In this document: one piece after another, positions 22,604 to 34,300 of the stretch
How the letters are laid out: every line of letters starts with the position of its first letter
How positions within the stretch are numbered: position 1 is the stretch's first letter
From: Rehmannia glutinosa
Lineage: Eukaryota > Streptophyta > Magnoliopsida > Lamiales > Orobanchaceae
Direction of reading: 5' to 3'
Length of the DNA stretch: 64,000 nucleotides
NCBI GenBank assembly: GCA_016081115.2
Contig: CM071929.1
Location: forward strand, 1,922,001-1,986,000
Position numbers and translations under genes: made by a program
Notes under the pieces: generated by a model
Seen by the model: the letters and a program-made list of their open reading frames with translations, nothing else
What the model was told of the DNA's origin: nothing
The model's database searches: none

Positions 22604-23074
22604 CATTAAAGGATTAACACTCAGTGGTCTTTCACGAGCACACTCGTCGTACGGGTGTACAGCCTGTGGATACTTGCTTAGTGGGAGTCCGTGAATTTTA
22701 TCAGTTTGCTACATTACTGGGACACATCTTTGTGTATTCGATATCGCATGCATATAAAAGCATCTGGGCTTGATAAGAACCTCGCCATTTAGTTATGATT
22801 GATCTCACTATGAATATGGACAGTTGGAAATAGACGTATGTTAGATCACATTACATGTAATTTCCATGCCACTCACCCATGATTGATCTATGTCATTTGT
22901 TGTCTTGGTATATGTGATTATTGATGGGTTTATTCACGCATAAAGTGATTTAAAGTCTATATTACGATCTATATTAGGCAAATGATGACGAGATTGTTCG
23001 GATAATCTTATATGCATAAGGTTCGAGCTCGTAAGGTATGCACATTTATTTGGTAACATATGTAGTCAGCAAAT
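22604..23074. other. Unannotated sequence after the gap
   Basis: GC content is more even than in the flanks and no open frame is supported. It could be LTR-retrotransposon DNA linked to the LTR-like block to its right. Confidence 0.4.
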
Positions 23075-23643
23075 TGTTGGAAATATTTAATTTGGACTAA
23101 CATATTTAATTAAATGTGCATAGTCGTCTGCGGTTTAATCCAATTAAAGTGATCTAATAGGTTTAATTTTTGGATTAAAGGGTATCAAATTGTTATAGGA
23201 TTAAATGTGGATATCTTTAGGTGATTTTCTATTTGTTGAGGACCAAATAGAAAATAAAGGGGATACTTATCCAAAATGGTTATGGTCCCCGGGCGGATTT
23301 CTTAAATAAGAAAGCGTCATTCCGTTTCTTCACACATGTCTGAGAACAATCTGAGAACTCCCCAAAGATGAACCGCTATGTCGGAAGGCGCCAAAAACCA
23401 AATCAGGGCAGATCGATTTCACAAAACGCTAATGGATTCGTGTGACGCTAGGTGTTTAAGATTAATTTCTCCTCTTTCAGATTATCATGGTAGGATCGTC
23501 AACATGCTTTTGGATTTTGTGAATTAAAGCATGCCCTTTGTGATTACGATTCTAATAGAAGATTACTTTCTCTCTTTTGTAATTAACTTTTTGGTTTTGC
23601 ATAATAAGAATGCAAGTATTTTATGACTTCTTTGATTTCAACA
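23075..23643 (+). repeat. Probable copia-type LTR (remnant)
   Basis: The 569-bp block starts TGTTGGAAATATTT and ends GATTTCAACA, a TG...CA structure with short inverted ends. It is followed by ttggccgcagggc, which matches the tRNA-Met primer-binding site TTGGCATCAGAGC at 10 of 13 positions. No gag or pol follows, and no 5-bp duplication flanks it, so this is a truncated element rather than a clean solo LTR. Confidence 0.5.
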
Positions 23644-24200
23644 TTGGCCGCAGGGCGGTCCCTGTATACATGAGTTTTTGCCAAATATTAAATACAAGCT
23701 ATGTGAAGTGGCAGAAGATAAACTCGCTCTCAAAAACGCGCCCAATATAAAACCGATGAGAAATGCAATACGCAATGGTGCCTCCGCCCAATATCCTTAA
23801 CTAAACGCACAAGACTCCGTCACAAAGTGGATCGCCTCCATGCCTTTCTCTATCCAAGCCATGATTCAAACCGAGTTTCGCCTCCCATGTCTAACCGAAA
23901 CCCTCAATATTTACCATTGTAGATGACCAAGGATAGATCATCAACTCCCAGAATAGTCATAAAACCTAAGATAGCTGGATTATTAAAAAATGCAATTTCA
24001 ACTAAAATCATAAAAATAGTGGTTAAACACAATTCAATCATTTGTTATTTGAAAGTGATACAAAACAACAAGAGTAAAAGAATAATAAAAGAAAATCAGC
24101 CATAAATCAGTGCCAAGACGGTAATAAATCATTAAATTGGTCCCCTGACTTTAAGTTAAAAGAAACCCACATTTTTCCCGCCATTTTCATCATAACTGTC
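23644..24200. other. Non-coding stretch upstream of HEI10
   Basis: Possible retrotransposon leader at the left. A 60-codon frame at 23923-24105 is basic and AT-rich and is not supported as a gene. The right end probably enters the HEI10 promoter. Confidence 0.4.
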
Positions 24201-25701
24201 TCTGAGAACTTTTGTCTAAAAAATTGGAAGCCTTTCCGTTAGGGTTTGTAATAATAGTCTTATTTGAACCAGTCTTTCAATACCCGTTGAAGAATAAACT
24301 CGACAATTCTAGCAGCCTTGAGACTTGAGAGTCTCGGAATCCAAAATTTGTCACATTTTCGGACTTCATTGGCTATTTCCGGAGTTGTACGCGATCTAAC
24401 TTATGCTCAATTTCGTTTTCTCTGTCCATTTCCGTTGATTGAGTTGGATTCAGTTTCTGTTTCTTTTTCTTTTGTCGGAGAACTTTTGACTTTTGGTGCG
24501 GATGGCGCTTGTTTCATCGTGGTTCTACGATTAGATTTTCCAGAATATGTATCATTTACTGACCTGATTCTTATTTGTTTGCATTTTTTCCGAAATTCCA
24601 GGTATTTTTTGAAGATTTTTTATTTTATAATTTCAGGTAATGAGGTATTATTCTGTTTATTTATCGTTTGGTTTGTATAGAATTGAAAAAGACCAACCAA
24701 AGGAAACGAGTTATTGATCTTTCTTCCTCATCTTTCTATTTTTAAAGAGAATTAGTCTGAAGTTTGAATAGCTGTAATGATAGTTTTATATTTCAATATG
24801 CTGTTGCTGGCTTGGATTTACTGATTTTTATTTAATTCAAATCATGATGATTGGGTGAATTTTGTTGGAAGGGTCTTCAGATGTCGTAATCTGGTATGAA
24901 AGGTCATTTGTTCTATATGTATTTTTATGATTCCGCACTTGATGCAAATTGATTATTAGTTTCTACAACCTCTTGTGATGTTGAAATTCTAAAATTATTG
25001 ACAGCATTTAGAAATTTTCTTTGGGTGCTTTATCACCAGCCACCATTTAGCCATTTCATTTCAAAATCATTCTTTTGAGCAGACCTGTGTTCCCCCTTAT
25101 TAGCATCAGTCTTTTACAATTTGCTCAGGAGTGAGGAACATTAAGATAATTAGCTGTTCCAGGAGGATATAGTGATTTGATGATGAAATGCATATGAAAG
25201 TGACTACTTATCCAGGGACGACATGCCTTAATCTGATGCTACAGTTTGGGCTAGAGTGTGTAACTTTGTAGAGAGAGTGCTTTGGCAGCCACGGATCTAG
25301 TTTAAGTATTTAATTGATTGTAGACTCATTTGTTTATTATCCAAGATATTATTCTGAAGATTTGTCTGATCTAATTTCACAAAGTGGTTTATAGTTAAAC
25401 CGTACTTCTCTCTCTTTTAAATTGGATTAGCAAATGCAGTTGGTGACTCGGGTGAATTCCAGAATTATACACTGAGATTACTTAAGTTATTAAGACCAAG
25501 TTCAGTTAGCACTGTTACATACCTTACCTGGCGTCTAGATGCATCAGTTTTCTGGATTCTATTATGTTCTATGGTATCGCAAGTCCACAAGAATTTGAAT
25601 TTAGTGCAGATGAAAATCAAGACTGAGAAAAAAAAAATGTCACAAGTTCCAGGTTTTTTACCATTGAAAAGTGAATGTAAATAATAATTGTGAAGGCTGA
25701 A
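24201..25701 (+). promoter_or_regulatory. HEI10 promoter and 5' leader (probable)
   Basis: The first coding exon starts at 25702. The 1.5 kb before it has no conserved frame. GC rises at about 24240-24560, followed by T-rich DNA, as expected for an untranslated first exon and a leader intron. A 120-codon plus frame at 24318-24680 is Phe/Leu-rich and looks like chance. The exact transcription start is not visible. Confidence 0.4.
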
Positions 25702-27990
25702 ATGAGGTGCAATGCTTGCTGGAGAGAATTGGAAGGACGAGCTATTACCACCACCTGTGGTCACCTCTTGTGTATCCAATAAGCTTGAAATAAATTCAAA
25801 ATTTCCATATATGATTCTCTCATATTCGTGGTGCTTGGTGAATTTGTATGATTTCCTTAATTACCTCAAAAGGCCCTGAAGATGCCAATAAGATTCTCAG
25901 CAATGATGGTGCCTGCCCCATCTGTGATCAAGTGCTCTCCAAAAGGTATGTGAATACTCTAGTCTCTAAGAATGTTTTATCCTCAGGTTATAAATTGTCA
26001 ACTAACTGTAGATGGTTAGAGACTTCATAAGCTTTAAATTTCAATGGCTCTTGTTATGATTTTTTTATTATTTTAGTATTTCTGCAAACCCGTTTATTTT
26101 CACTACGGTGAAATGAATGTTGAAGTCAATTTTACATTCCTTTGTTTACACTTGATCAGGTTGTCCCTTTGTATGACGTCTAGTTATCTGTGGCATATAT
26201 ATGGTTTCACTCGATTTTGACAAGACATTTTTTTCGCATGTCAGTCTTATGAAGCCTGTTGATATCAATCCAAATGATGAATGGGTTAATGTAAGAAACT
26301 TACCAAGAACTCTTTTGTCCTCTCCAGATCTCTTATATTCTTCTAATCAGCATTTGTATCTATAAAGTCATGTAAAATATGCTTTATCAGTTTCAAATGA
26401 TATTACTTTCTTCTGCAGATGGCCATGGCTGGAGTATCTCCTCAGATATGTATCCTCATCTTGTAATTCATATAAATTGTTTTATGATTTAAAAGTCTGA
26501 TTATTTGGTTTAGCATGTGAACATTTGTTAATAGGCTGTTTTAATTGTTCAAAGTGCATGTATCCCATTTGTTTTTTCCTGAATGTTCCCAGTGATGAAA
26601 AGTGCATATAGAAGTGTGTCATTTTATATCGGGCAAAAGGAGTTGGAGATGCAAGTTAAGATGAACAAAATAGTAGGTCAGTGCCGCAGAAATGTGAGGT
26701 AATGCAAGAGAAATTTACAGAGAAATTGGAGCAGGTTTATACTGCCTACCAGAAATGACTAAGAGGTGCCAGATGATGGAGCAAGAGATAGAGAGCTTGT
26801 CCAAAGATAAGCAAGAGCTACAAGAAAAATTTGCAGAGAAGTGCAGGTTAATCTCTTTTTGATTTCTCGTAGTGTCCAGTATAATGGCGAAACAAAACTT
26901 GACAATGCTTTTATCAGTGCAGGCAAAAGAGAAAACTTGATGAAATGTATGATATAGCAAGAACCGAAATGGAGTCATTGAAACGATCCGCGATTCAGCC
27001 TGCGAACCACTGCTTCTCCAGACAAGATCCTGATTTGTTCTCAAATCCATCTGCTAGGATGGACAACAGAGATTCTATTAGGGAAAGGTAACCCTGTTCT
27101 GTTCAAAACATTTTCCAGTTATTGCAAAGCTTCCATTTACTGGACTACTCAAATAATGTGTGTCAAGAACTTAAGATTTGATGTAGGGTTAAGTACAAAA
27201 CATACCAGTAAAATCAGCCTACCATTTCAACTATCTTTCAAAATTACAAATACATCTTTGACATTTGTTTTTATTTACAAAATGCATCCTCAAGAGGGGT
27301 GTATTTGTTAAGAAATACAAATTTCAAAGGGATACCACAAGGGGTATTTGTAATTTTGAAAGATAACAGAAGTTTTTTGTAATTAGGTTGAACCTTAGGG
27401 TAATTATTTGTAATTTACCCTTTGATTTATCCATACACATTTGATTTTAGCTCATCTTGTATACGTGTTAAATATCAACACAATTTTACTTTTCATCGTG
27501 TTCATCCAAAAATACTAGTTATAACTTATTTATCGCAGATTGGTCGGTTTTCACTCCTGACACTCCAGGGCCAAGGGAGGACATGTGGCCAGCAAGACAG
27601 AATTCTGACTCTACATTCGACATCTCTGGTGGTGCACCAGCCAAACAGTGGGGGTTCCAATAGATACTGGAAACAGAGCTCAACACTCTTCTTTTGGTGT
27701 CGGAGAGGAGCTGGGGCCGGCAATCCTTCAATGACTCTTAGAAACCTTATCCTTTCACCAATAAGGAGACCTCAGCCTCCGAGTCGACCTCAATTGTTCA
27801 CGTAAGGCACCAACTATTTTGTGCAATTTGTAAAATAGAAACATAAGTCAAGGGGTATTTGTAATCTTGAAAAATAACTGGGGTTTTTGTAATTAAGCTA
27901 AAGTTCAATGGCAATATTTGTAATTTTCCCATGTTTAACTACTTACTACATCTCTAGATTATCACAAATTCCTTGTTTTGCAGGTTGTAG
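25702..27990 (+). CDS. HEI10: HEI10 meiotic crossover RING-finger/coiled-coil protein, with frame breaks
   Basis: The product is a Zip3/HEI10-family E3 ligase. It loads on the synaptonemal complex and coarsens at sites that become class I crossovers. Eight coding exons: 25702-25771, 25873-25945, 26245-26290, 26419-26449, 26593-26846, 26923-27087, 27539-27801 and 27984-27990 (last codon Leu plus stop). The RING comes first: MRCNACWRELEGR, TTTCGHLLC, GACPICDQVL (Cys3, 6, 19, 24, 38, 41 and His21). A coiled coil (about 80-170) and a basic tail ending LILSPIRRPQ and RPQLFTL follow, all diagnostic. The summed exons are 909 nt. Frame breaks occur near 26691, 26754, the exon 6/7 junction, 27652 and 27715. 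Adding the six missing bases gives about 304 codons, the usual family length. All splice sites are intact, so sequence error is as likely as a pseudogene. Confidence 0.93.
27183..27420. mobile_element. Fold-back MITE in HEI10 intron 6
   Basis: Left arm GTAGGGTTAAGTACAAA and right arm TTTGTAATTTACCC are inverted. Longer arms match inside (ctttcaaaattacaaatac and its reverse complement). The hexamer TTTGAT flanks both sides (27177-27182 and 27421-27426), a possible target duplication. Related copies lie at 27845-27935 and 51080-51240. Confidence 0.65.
27845..27935. mobile_element. Fragment of the same MITE in HEI10 intron 7
   Basis: Shares ggggtatttgtaat.ttgaaa and ttgtaatt.ggt.aa order with the right arm of 27183-27420; the left arm is missing. 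Confidence 0.55.
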
Positions 27991-28697
27991 ATAGGAGAGA
28001 TCTGACATTCTTAAGCCAGTTCTGAGTAGCCTTACAGTATTCGTATATACTTGATCAAAGACAAGGCACAACTCCATTTGTCAAATCCCATTTCTCCAGC
28101 AAATTAAAGCTTCAGGAGTATAGTTTAGGGGATGACATTCTTTGGAAGTCTGGCATTTATGTTTGCGTGTTCCCGCGTTATTAACGGTACCTCTCTCGTC
28201 ATGGAGAGACCTACTAAGCATATGCCCAATATTTTTGCTGTCTCTGATCTTTATCATGTCTTACTTGTCAGGTCTTTAATCCAAATTTGTGATTGTCCAC
28301 TACTTTTAAATTATTACAACCTTACTAACTCAATAATACTTTTTATTCTATAATTAAATTCATAATGAATTAAATAATAATTTCTCGATCATAATGACAT
28401 CTAATAACTTCATCTACATTCGAATTTTAGGAAAAGAGAAAAAAATAAATAATGAAGTACATACAGCTATTGGTGCATTATCCATAGGTGCTAAAGATAG
28501 CTTCATTAACGTACAAAATGTAAATGTCAGTATTGTGGATCGATCAACAGAGAACTTTTCACTTTCATGGTGGGTAAAGGGTTCCTTGTAAGATGGTTTC
28601 ACAGTTTTTGACGAGAGCCAGGAACTACAAATTTAGGCCCTAGGAGTTTTGTTGGTAGGCAAACAGTTCATTCATTGTTACTATGCAATCACAGTTT
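27991..28697. other. Intergenic space between convergent HEI10 and NADK3
   Basis: Holds the 3' untranslated regions of both genes, about 700 bp. No further ORF is supported; the frames at 28132-28353 and 28394-28591 look like chance. No clear polyadenylation signal was picked out. Confidence 0.6.
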
Positions 28698-31600
28698 TCA
28701 TCCACTATACTTCCATTTACACTCTGTATCATACATTGTCGGATAACAATGGGGAGGCAAATACACTTTAACGCCGGGTGCCTTGAAGAGAGTTCAATGG
28801 TATCTCCATGTTTGAACTGAATGAACCACATGAGAACCATCAATATATAGAAGCCCCTCTCTGCAAAAACCACGTAATATCCATCGCCTCGTCGGACTTC
28901 ACAAACCCATGCATCAAGTGTGAGTTAGGATCTGGCAAAATGGGCTCCCTTACCATATATTGGAGTTCCTTGGATAAAATGGGCATAGCGGATCCACCAG
29001 CCGAAAGCATTGCAGCCGTTGATCCAGCAGCCGTCGAGACTCTAAGGCCACTTGATCTAGAGTGTAGCAAATTAGACAATGGCTCCCCGTTTTGGGTAAT
29101 CCTGTTAATGGAAGAATATACATAAAAGGCATGTAATTAGAATGCCCCACACTTCTGTGTCATTTTAACAACTAAAGCAAAGGTTCCTTACCTGAATGAG
29201 AACCGAGAAACTACTGAAGGACATGGATGCGCCAGTAAAACATCATTTAGAGCAGAGGTTGAGATTAGCTTTGAGTTTAGACTAACAGCCATTCTTGCTA
29301 ATTCAGAAGGTTCAAATCGATTCTCAAGGATGCCTTCTAGCATCTACAAAAGAAAGTCGTAAATAATTTATGCCTCTGACCTGAATAGTTTCTCATAAGA
29401 AGAGTAAAATATACAAGGAAAAACTCTTTGCTGCGGATGTTTACAGAAATAGAGCTAATCCCTAGTGCAATTTCAATGTGCACAAGAAAATTATTGCACA
29501 ATTGACTGTCATGGTAGCTCAGAATAACTGTAAATCATGAGTAAATGTCTTATTAGGATGAAAAAAGCAAGTACCTGACATGAGAAAAAATGTCAAGTCA
29601 GGTGTTTCAATCCATTAAACATAATTGCAATAAAATAAATGAACAGAGGGTAAGGTATAAATGAAGTAACATTAAATCAAGAATGCAAGTACTGGACATG
29701 GGATCTAATCCACTCCTATCCAAGTCCATAGACTATATTATAACAAGATTCATACATTACGAAAGGATCTAATCCACTCCTATCCAATTCCAAGTACTGG
29801 ACATGGGATCTAATCCACTCCTATCCAAGTACATAGACTATATTTTTCTAGATTCATACATTACGAAGGATCATGTCTGATTCAGTTTTAGCAACTGGTG
29901 CTAAGAAACATTGAGTTTAGGCAATCCAAGGTTTCTGGACCTCTAACTCGCAAACCGCAACGTATCTGCATCTTGTTCTTCTAAATAAAGAAGTTTAAAG
30001 AATTTTGAGAATTTCGAATAGGTGGCTGATGACACTTTTGACGTTCAAATGAGTTGCTCTAGATCAAAAGGTCTTCCAGTTTCCTCCGAAATGGCCCCAT
30101 CAATAACTGTAGTTCTATATTTAGTAACAAGCTTATTTTTTTGCTCAAAACCACACTTTTGAATCTCCAAATGTCTAGAATACCCACGCAAGTTCTCCAG
30201 TCAAATTAAACACATAACAGTCCGGATATAACAGATGTAGCAACTAGGTTCATTGAATTAACATTCAAGTAGGACTCAACACAAAAGATGAGATTATACA
30301 AGAACTTAAATCAACACTTCCCTCGAACTTAGTTAGTTGCATACTCTGGAATCTAGCAGCCAAATAGTTTCAATATATAAGTCTAAAAGACAGAAAACGG
30401 CTTAAGCTGTAGTCTCACCTGTTCAAAGTTGTTGACAGTGGCGGCACAAAGATAGCCAGTGCTCCTTGTAGCATCGAATACTTCACTGAATTCCTCCACC
30501 TAAGTGAAATAAACAATTATTTTCTTACATCAACTAGTTTTTTGGGGATACTGTACGAAAAAGAATAATAGAAGATGTAAATTGTAAGTACGAAAAATTA
30601 AATTAAACCTCTTCTGGTCGAGTGGGATCAGAATTCACTCCAAGAACTGGAATGGAATTATCCAAGAAATGGCTAGCTTGTAATAATGTGCCATCACCTC
30701 CAATTGTAATGACCATATCTACATCACGGATTGGCTGAGATAGATCACTGCGAAAAACAACTTTTGATTTAATGGCTTTTTTCCTCAAAATATCCCGCAG
30801 AAGTTAATTGAATTTTTGTGAACCAGCATCCTGTCATATAGAAATCGTAATACCTGCAATGCCTTCAGGAGAAGAAAACTTTAAGTTATATGAACAAGGC
30901 ATTGTGAATAAATTTTGAACTACAAAGTTTTAGCCATCAACTATGAATACTCAACCTCCATAAGAACAATTTCAGCTTGTATATCCTTATATGATAGAAA
31001 AAAAAGCAAAACAAAAAAAGATAAATTAACCACCAAACAACTATTATTATGGAAAATGGACTTTAAATCAAAAGTCCATTTGAAAAGTGCTCCCAAACAA
31101 GTTAAAAAGCATTCATCACATAGTACACCTAATGCATGTATAAGAGAATGAATGGATCGAGACCCCAAAAACAAATTTAGATATGTATCATGGAAAATGA
31201 CACTAAATTGGAATACATAATCTGATTTGCCATAAACGAAGGTTACCCTAGATGCATTTACCCCAACACTTGAACAAACAATCGAACCATAAACTAGCAC
31301 TACCCATTGGCATAATTTGTCTTTCTTTTCTTTTCTTTTTCACCCTAATACCCTACATTGGTAATAGGGTTAAAATAGTAACTTCTTAGGCTAATTACAA
31401 TAAAGTAAAAATAAGAAAATAAGGCATATTGCTCTAAACGCCATAGCTAAGATATCCTGTTGGTAAATTCCTTACACTTACGATCTTGTTAGTCCTGAGT
31501 TCGAGTCGAGTCACTTGAAGAAGAAGATAAGAAACCAAAACCAATACCCCAACTTAGTCTAGAATGCATGCATGCAATATTGCCAGGTCATTTCACAAAT

Positions 31601-32180
31601 TCACATCCATTAAAACGTTAGCACAATTTATCCACTACCCTCAAAGTTCATTTTTTTGTGTAAGTTCTTTACTTTTGATAATTCTAATTCTCGTTCACAA
31701 CACCAACTCGGCCTTAATCTCTCGGAACCCTAACCACTTGTTTGTGCTGTTCGTGTTGCATGCCTGACCCTCTCTCTGTCTCGTCGAGACACAGCAGTGA
31801 TTTCGCCCACTCAGAATTCGTCCACATCACTCTCCTATTGAATAAGAAATTCAATTAAAAAAAGGAGCAAATAGAACAAAATAAAATATGAAAATCCTTG
31901 GCATCTGAAATGAACCAACACTCTACTTCCATTCATCTACTACCTCATTCCTCGACTCAACCAAAAATAATTTTTTCCTCGTAAAATGCAACAATATCAG
32001 AACGTCGACACCAACTCAATCGAACAATCGACAAACAATACTAAAAACATAAATGGATTTTTTATTTTTCCGTTTAAATTAGGTTACCTTACGGCGGTTA
32101 GAGGACGGGAGGGCGGCGAGTTCATGAGAAAGGCACAAATCAAATGGCTTCAACAGCAACAGCAATCGTTTCCGCACCAT
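28698..32180 (-). CDS. NADK3: NADH kinase (NADK3 type), with small frame breaks
   Basis: The enzyme phosphorylates NADH (and NAD) to make NADP(H). The plant NADK3 form is a compact cytosolic or peroxisomal protein of just over 300 aa. Five minus-strand exons: 32180-32088 (MVRKRLLLLLKPFD), 30853-30609, 30499-30419 (VEEFSEVFDATRSTGYLCAA), 29343-29192 (ALNDVLLAHPCPSVVSRF) and 29101-28698. Exon 2 has the GGDGTLLQASHF ATP-binding motif. Exon 5 has the Gly-rich SSGLRVSTAAGSTAAM motif and ends KYSG. The model totals 975 nt (about 324 aa). Frame breaks: a base missing near 30797, two near 28845, one extra near 28812, one missing near 28768. There is no N-terminal extension, so it is not the plastid NADK2 form. 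Intron 1 is about 1.2 kb. Confidence 0.93.
29687..29870. repeat. Tandem duplication of about 105 bp in NADK3 intron 3
   Basis: The unit starting aagtactggacatgggatc occurs at 29687 and again at 29792. The second copy ends near 29870, and a partial third 'ggatctaatccactcctatcca' block joins them. Confidence 0.85.
31440..31515 (+). mobile_element. Possible tRNA-derived SINE head in NADK3 intron 1
   Basis: A box A-like TAGCTAAGATA at about 31444 and a box B-like GAGTTCGAGTC at 31497-31507 lie about 45 nt apart. No target duplication was found, so this is weak. Confidence 0.3.
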
Positions 32181-32480
32181 TTTTTCCCTTTCCTTTTGTC
32201 TTCTCGTTTTGATAGGTACTCGTCAGACCTCGAGTTGCCAGGGCAGGGCGGCAAGTGGGAACGATGATGATTCACCATTTTTTAGCTGGGAAATGAAGAT
32301 GAATCGCGGCAGTTGGGGAAACCCCGACTAAGCGGAACCGGGAATAAGATCCGATCCATTGACGGGTAATCCGGCCCGGATGGTGCCCGAGTCTTTTTTT
32401 GCCTTTTGGGCTTTGGGCCTGGGGTGTGATCCATTTCAAATTTCAATAGACTCGGACGATTTGCAATCGGGTTTGGACTT
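32181..32480 (-). promoter_or_regulatory. NADK3 5' leader and promoter (probable)
   Basis: Directly upstream of the NADK3 start codon (32178-32180) and relatively GC-rich (about 32200-32420), unlike the AT-rich DNA to its right. No TATA element could be assigned with confidence. Confidence 0.4.
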
Positions 32481-32559
32481 GATAAATGTTACTTCAGCCA
32501 GAAATTTATCCTATAAATTGTCTTAAGATTTTTAAGTTATCCAAATATTACGAGTACAA

Positions 32560-33250
32560 AATATGAGTATTCTACACAACAGTGTGTGTACGTATATGCA
32601 TATATTGAGAAGTATGAGCGTTTGACAAATAACTCGCGAACAAACTTGAATAGCATTCATTTATATTCGTTTATATAGTTAATGAGCATATAATAAACAA
32701 ATTTTAAGACTTGTCTAATAAATGAATGGAACTTTGAACAATTGTATACTGCTCATTATTAGCTCGTGAACAAGTTCGTTTAGTTTTTATTTATAAAATT
32801 TTCATGAACAAGCTCATGCAACTTAATTTTAAAACTGAAATTTTACATATAAGTTAAATATAAGTATTAAAAAGTTAAACATATATAAATAATATTGTAT
32901 AATATAATCTATAATTATATACAATGTGAAAAAGATTTAAAGTTACGATATTAAAATAATTTCATTAACTTATGAATTGAAGTTGAATTTGTTCATGAAC
33001 GTGTAATGAACACGAGCTCGTCAAATGTAATTTTATTTGTTTATTGTTCGCAAACATAATTATTCAAATGTCTATGACCACGTACACACAATAAACACGA
33101 AATCGAATGTGAACGCGTTGATGAACATGTTCACGAAGAAATTCAAATATATACTAAATAATTTTATCAAACAAACACGAACAAGGCTTTTAAAATCAAA
33201 AGACTTACCGAGCTCGTATATAATTAAATAAATATTTGACAAACAACCTA
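32560..33250. repeat. Unclassified repeat with many 'gaacaagctcgtt'-type palindromic motifs
   Basis: Variants of ctcgtgaacaagttcg, catgaacaagctcatg and cacgagctcgt recur in an AT-rich background. 'tttgacaaata/aaatatttgacaaaca' motifs lie at both sides (about 32615 and 33230). It resembles hAT-like elements with Arg/Leu-free palindromic subterminal DNA, but the ends are not clear. Confidence 0.35.
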
Positions 33251-33295
33251 AAGCTCCTACTGCCCGGCTCGGATCGAATCATTTATACTCTTAGG

Positions 33296-33502
33296 TAGAG
33301 TGTCAAAATGACCGTGTTTCGGACCAAACACTAACCGGGGCGCTAATTTTAGAGCCCAACCCAACCCAAGACATGCATGAAATTATCAGAAAAAATCGGG
33401 CCTCTGGGTGGACAGATTTTCAGGCCAAACAGGCTTTTTTCGGACCTTAAAATTACGTACTCAACTGTAAAAAAATCGCTTCGCACCGAAATTGACACTC
33501 TA
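33296..33502. mobile_element. hAT-type MITE, 207 bp
   Basis: Terminal inverted repeats TAGAGTGTCAAAATG and TAGAGTGTCAATTTC (right end read in reverse) define the unit. The flanks ctcttagg and ctactagg agree at 6 of 8 positions, which suggests an aged 8-bp duplication. There is no ORF. Confidence 0.65.
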
Positions 33503-33869
33503 CTACTAGGTACGAATTTATAGATTAAATTTTAAAATAAAATATCAAAGTAAAAAAGAAGTCTGAAATGTGGTAATCATTTCACTTGATATAATTTTTG
33601 CCTTTTATGTGTGGCCAAGTACATTGTAACTTTTGGTTTTTGTTTTATTATAGCATTTTATGTTTCCATGGAGATTACAATTTTTTTCCTTATCATCTTT
33701 TTGAAAACCAAACTTCCAACTGTTTTAGTTAATTAAAGCCAAGAAGATAGGTGACATCTCCACCACTCAGCTTATCTTTTTATCAAGTGATTCTTCGTAA
33801 ATTCAAGTCTATGGCAATCGCTCGTGGATCATGGGCCTATCGCCCACGTAGACTATATTAGACCATCAA

Positions 33870-34292
33870 TAGGGTGGAAATAGTTGCGCCTTTCGACAAG
33901 GGCCTACGGCCCAATTTACTGGTCCGCCCAGCCTGGCCTATTTCATAAATAAGGCCAAGGCCTTCTTGAAGTTCTATTTTATGTAAATAGTCGGGCCAGC
34001 TTTAAAAAGTCTTCTTCTTTCAATACACCTACTATTTATTTGGCCTATAAGTATAAAAAAATATGATATATTTTATATGGTTCACTAATATTATTCTTTT
34101 TATATAACTATTTAATTATTATTATAATAGATAAAATATATTTTTAAAATAAAAATATGGTTCGTAGCTTTTAACAACAGCTTTTAATAAAGCTCGGTGT
34201 CGCCTTCCAGCTTTTATTTAATAGGTCGGCAAAAAAACGTGAATCAGGCCTAGGCCATCCGACGCAGCTCGCCTGGCCTATTTCCACCCCTA
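33870..34292. mobile_element. hAT-type MITE, 423 bp, perfect 8-bp target duplication
   Basis: It starts TAGGGTGGAAATAG and, in reverse, TAGGGGTGGAAATAGGCC, so the ends are inverted repeats. The flanking octamer accatcaa is identical at 33862-33869 and 34293-34300. The 8-bp duplication and TA(G)GGGTG ends place it in the hAT superfamily. The ends are rich in ggcc palindromes. There is no transposase, so it depends on one supplied elsewhere. Confidence 0.9.
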
Positions 34293-34300
34293 ACCATCAA

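Noticed and set aside
23075..23643. A clean solo LTR
   Set aside because: Flanking pentamers (caaat and ttggc) do not match, and a primer-binding-like site follows, so it is better read as the left part of a truncated element.
24318..24680. 120-codon plus frame upstream of HEI10
   Set aside because: Hydrophobic, T-rich, no recognised motif; more likely HEI10 leader or leader-intron DNA.
27422..27805. A single 127-codon gene
   Set aside because: It is intron 6 read into HEI10 exon 7; only the C-terminal part after about 27710 is in the HEI10 frame.
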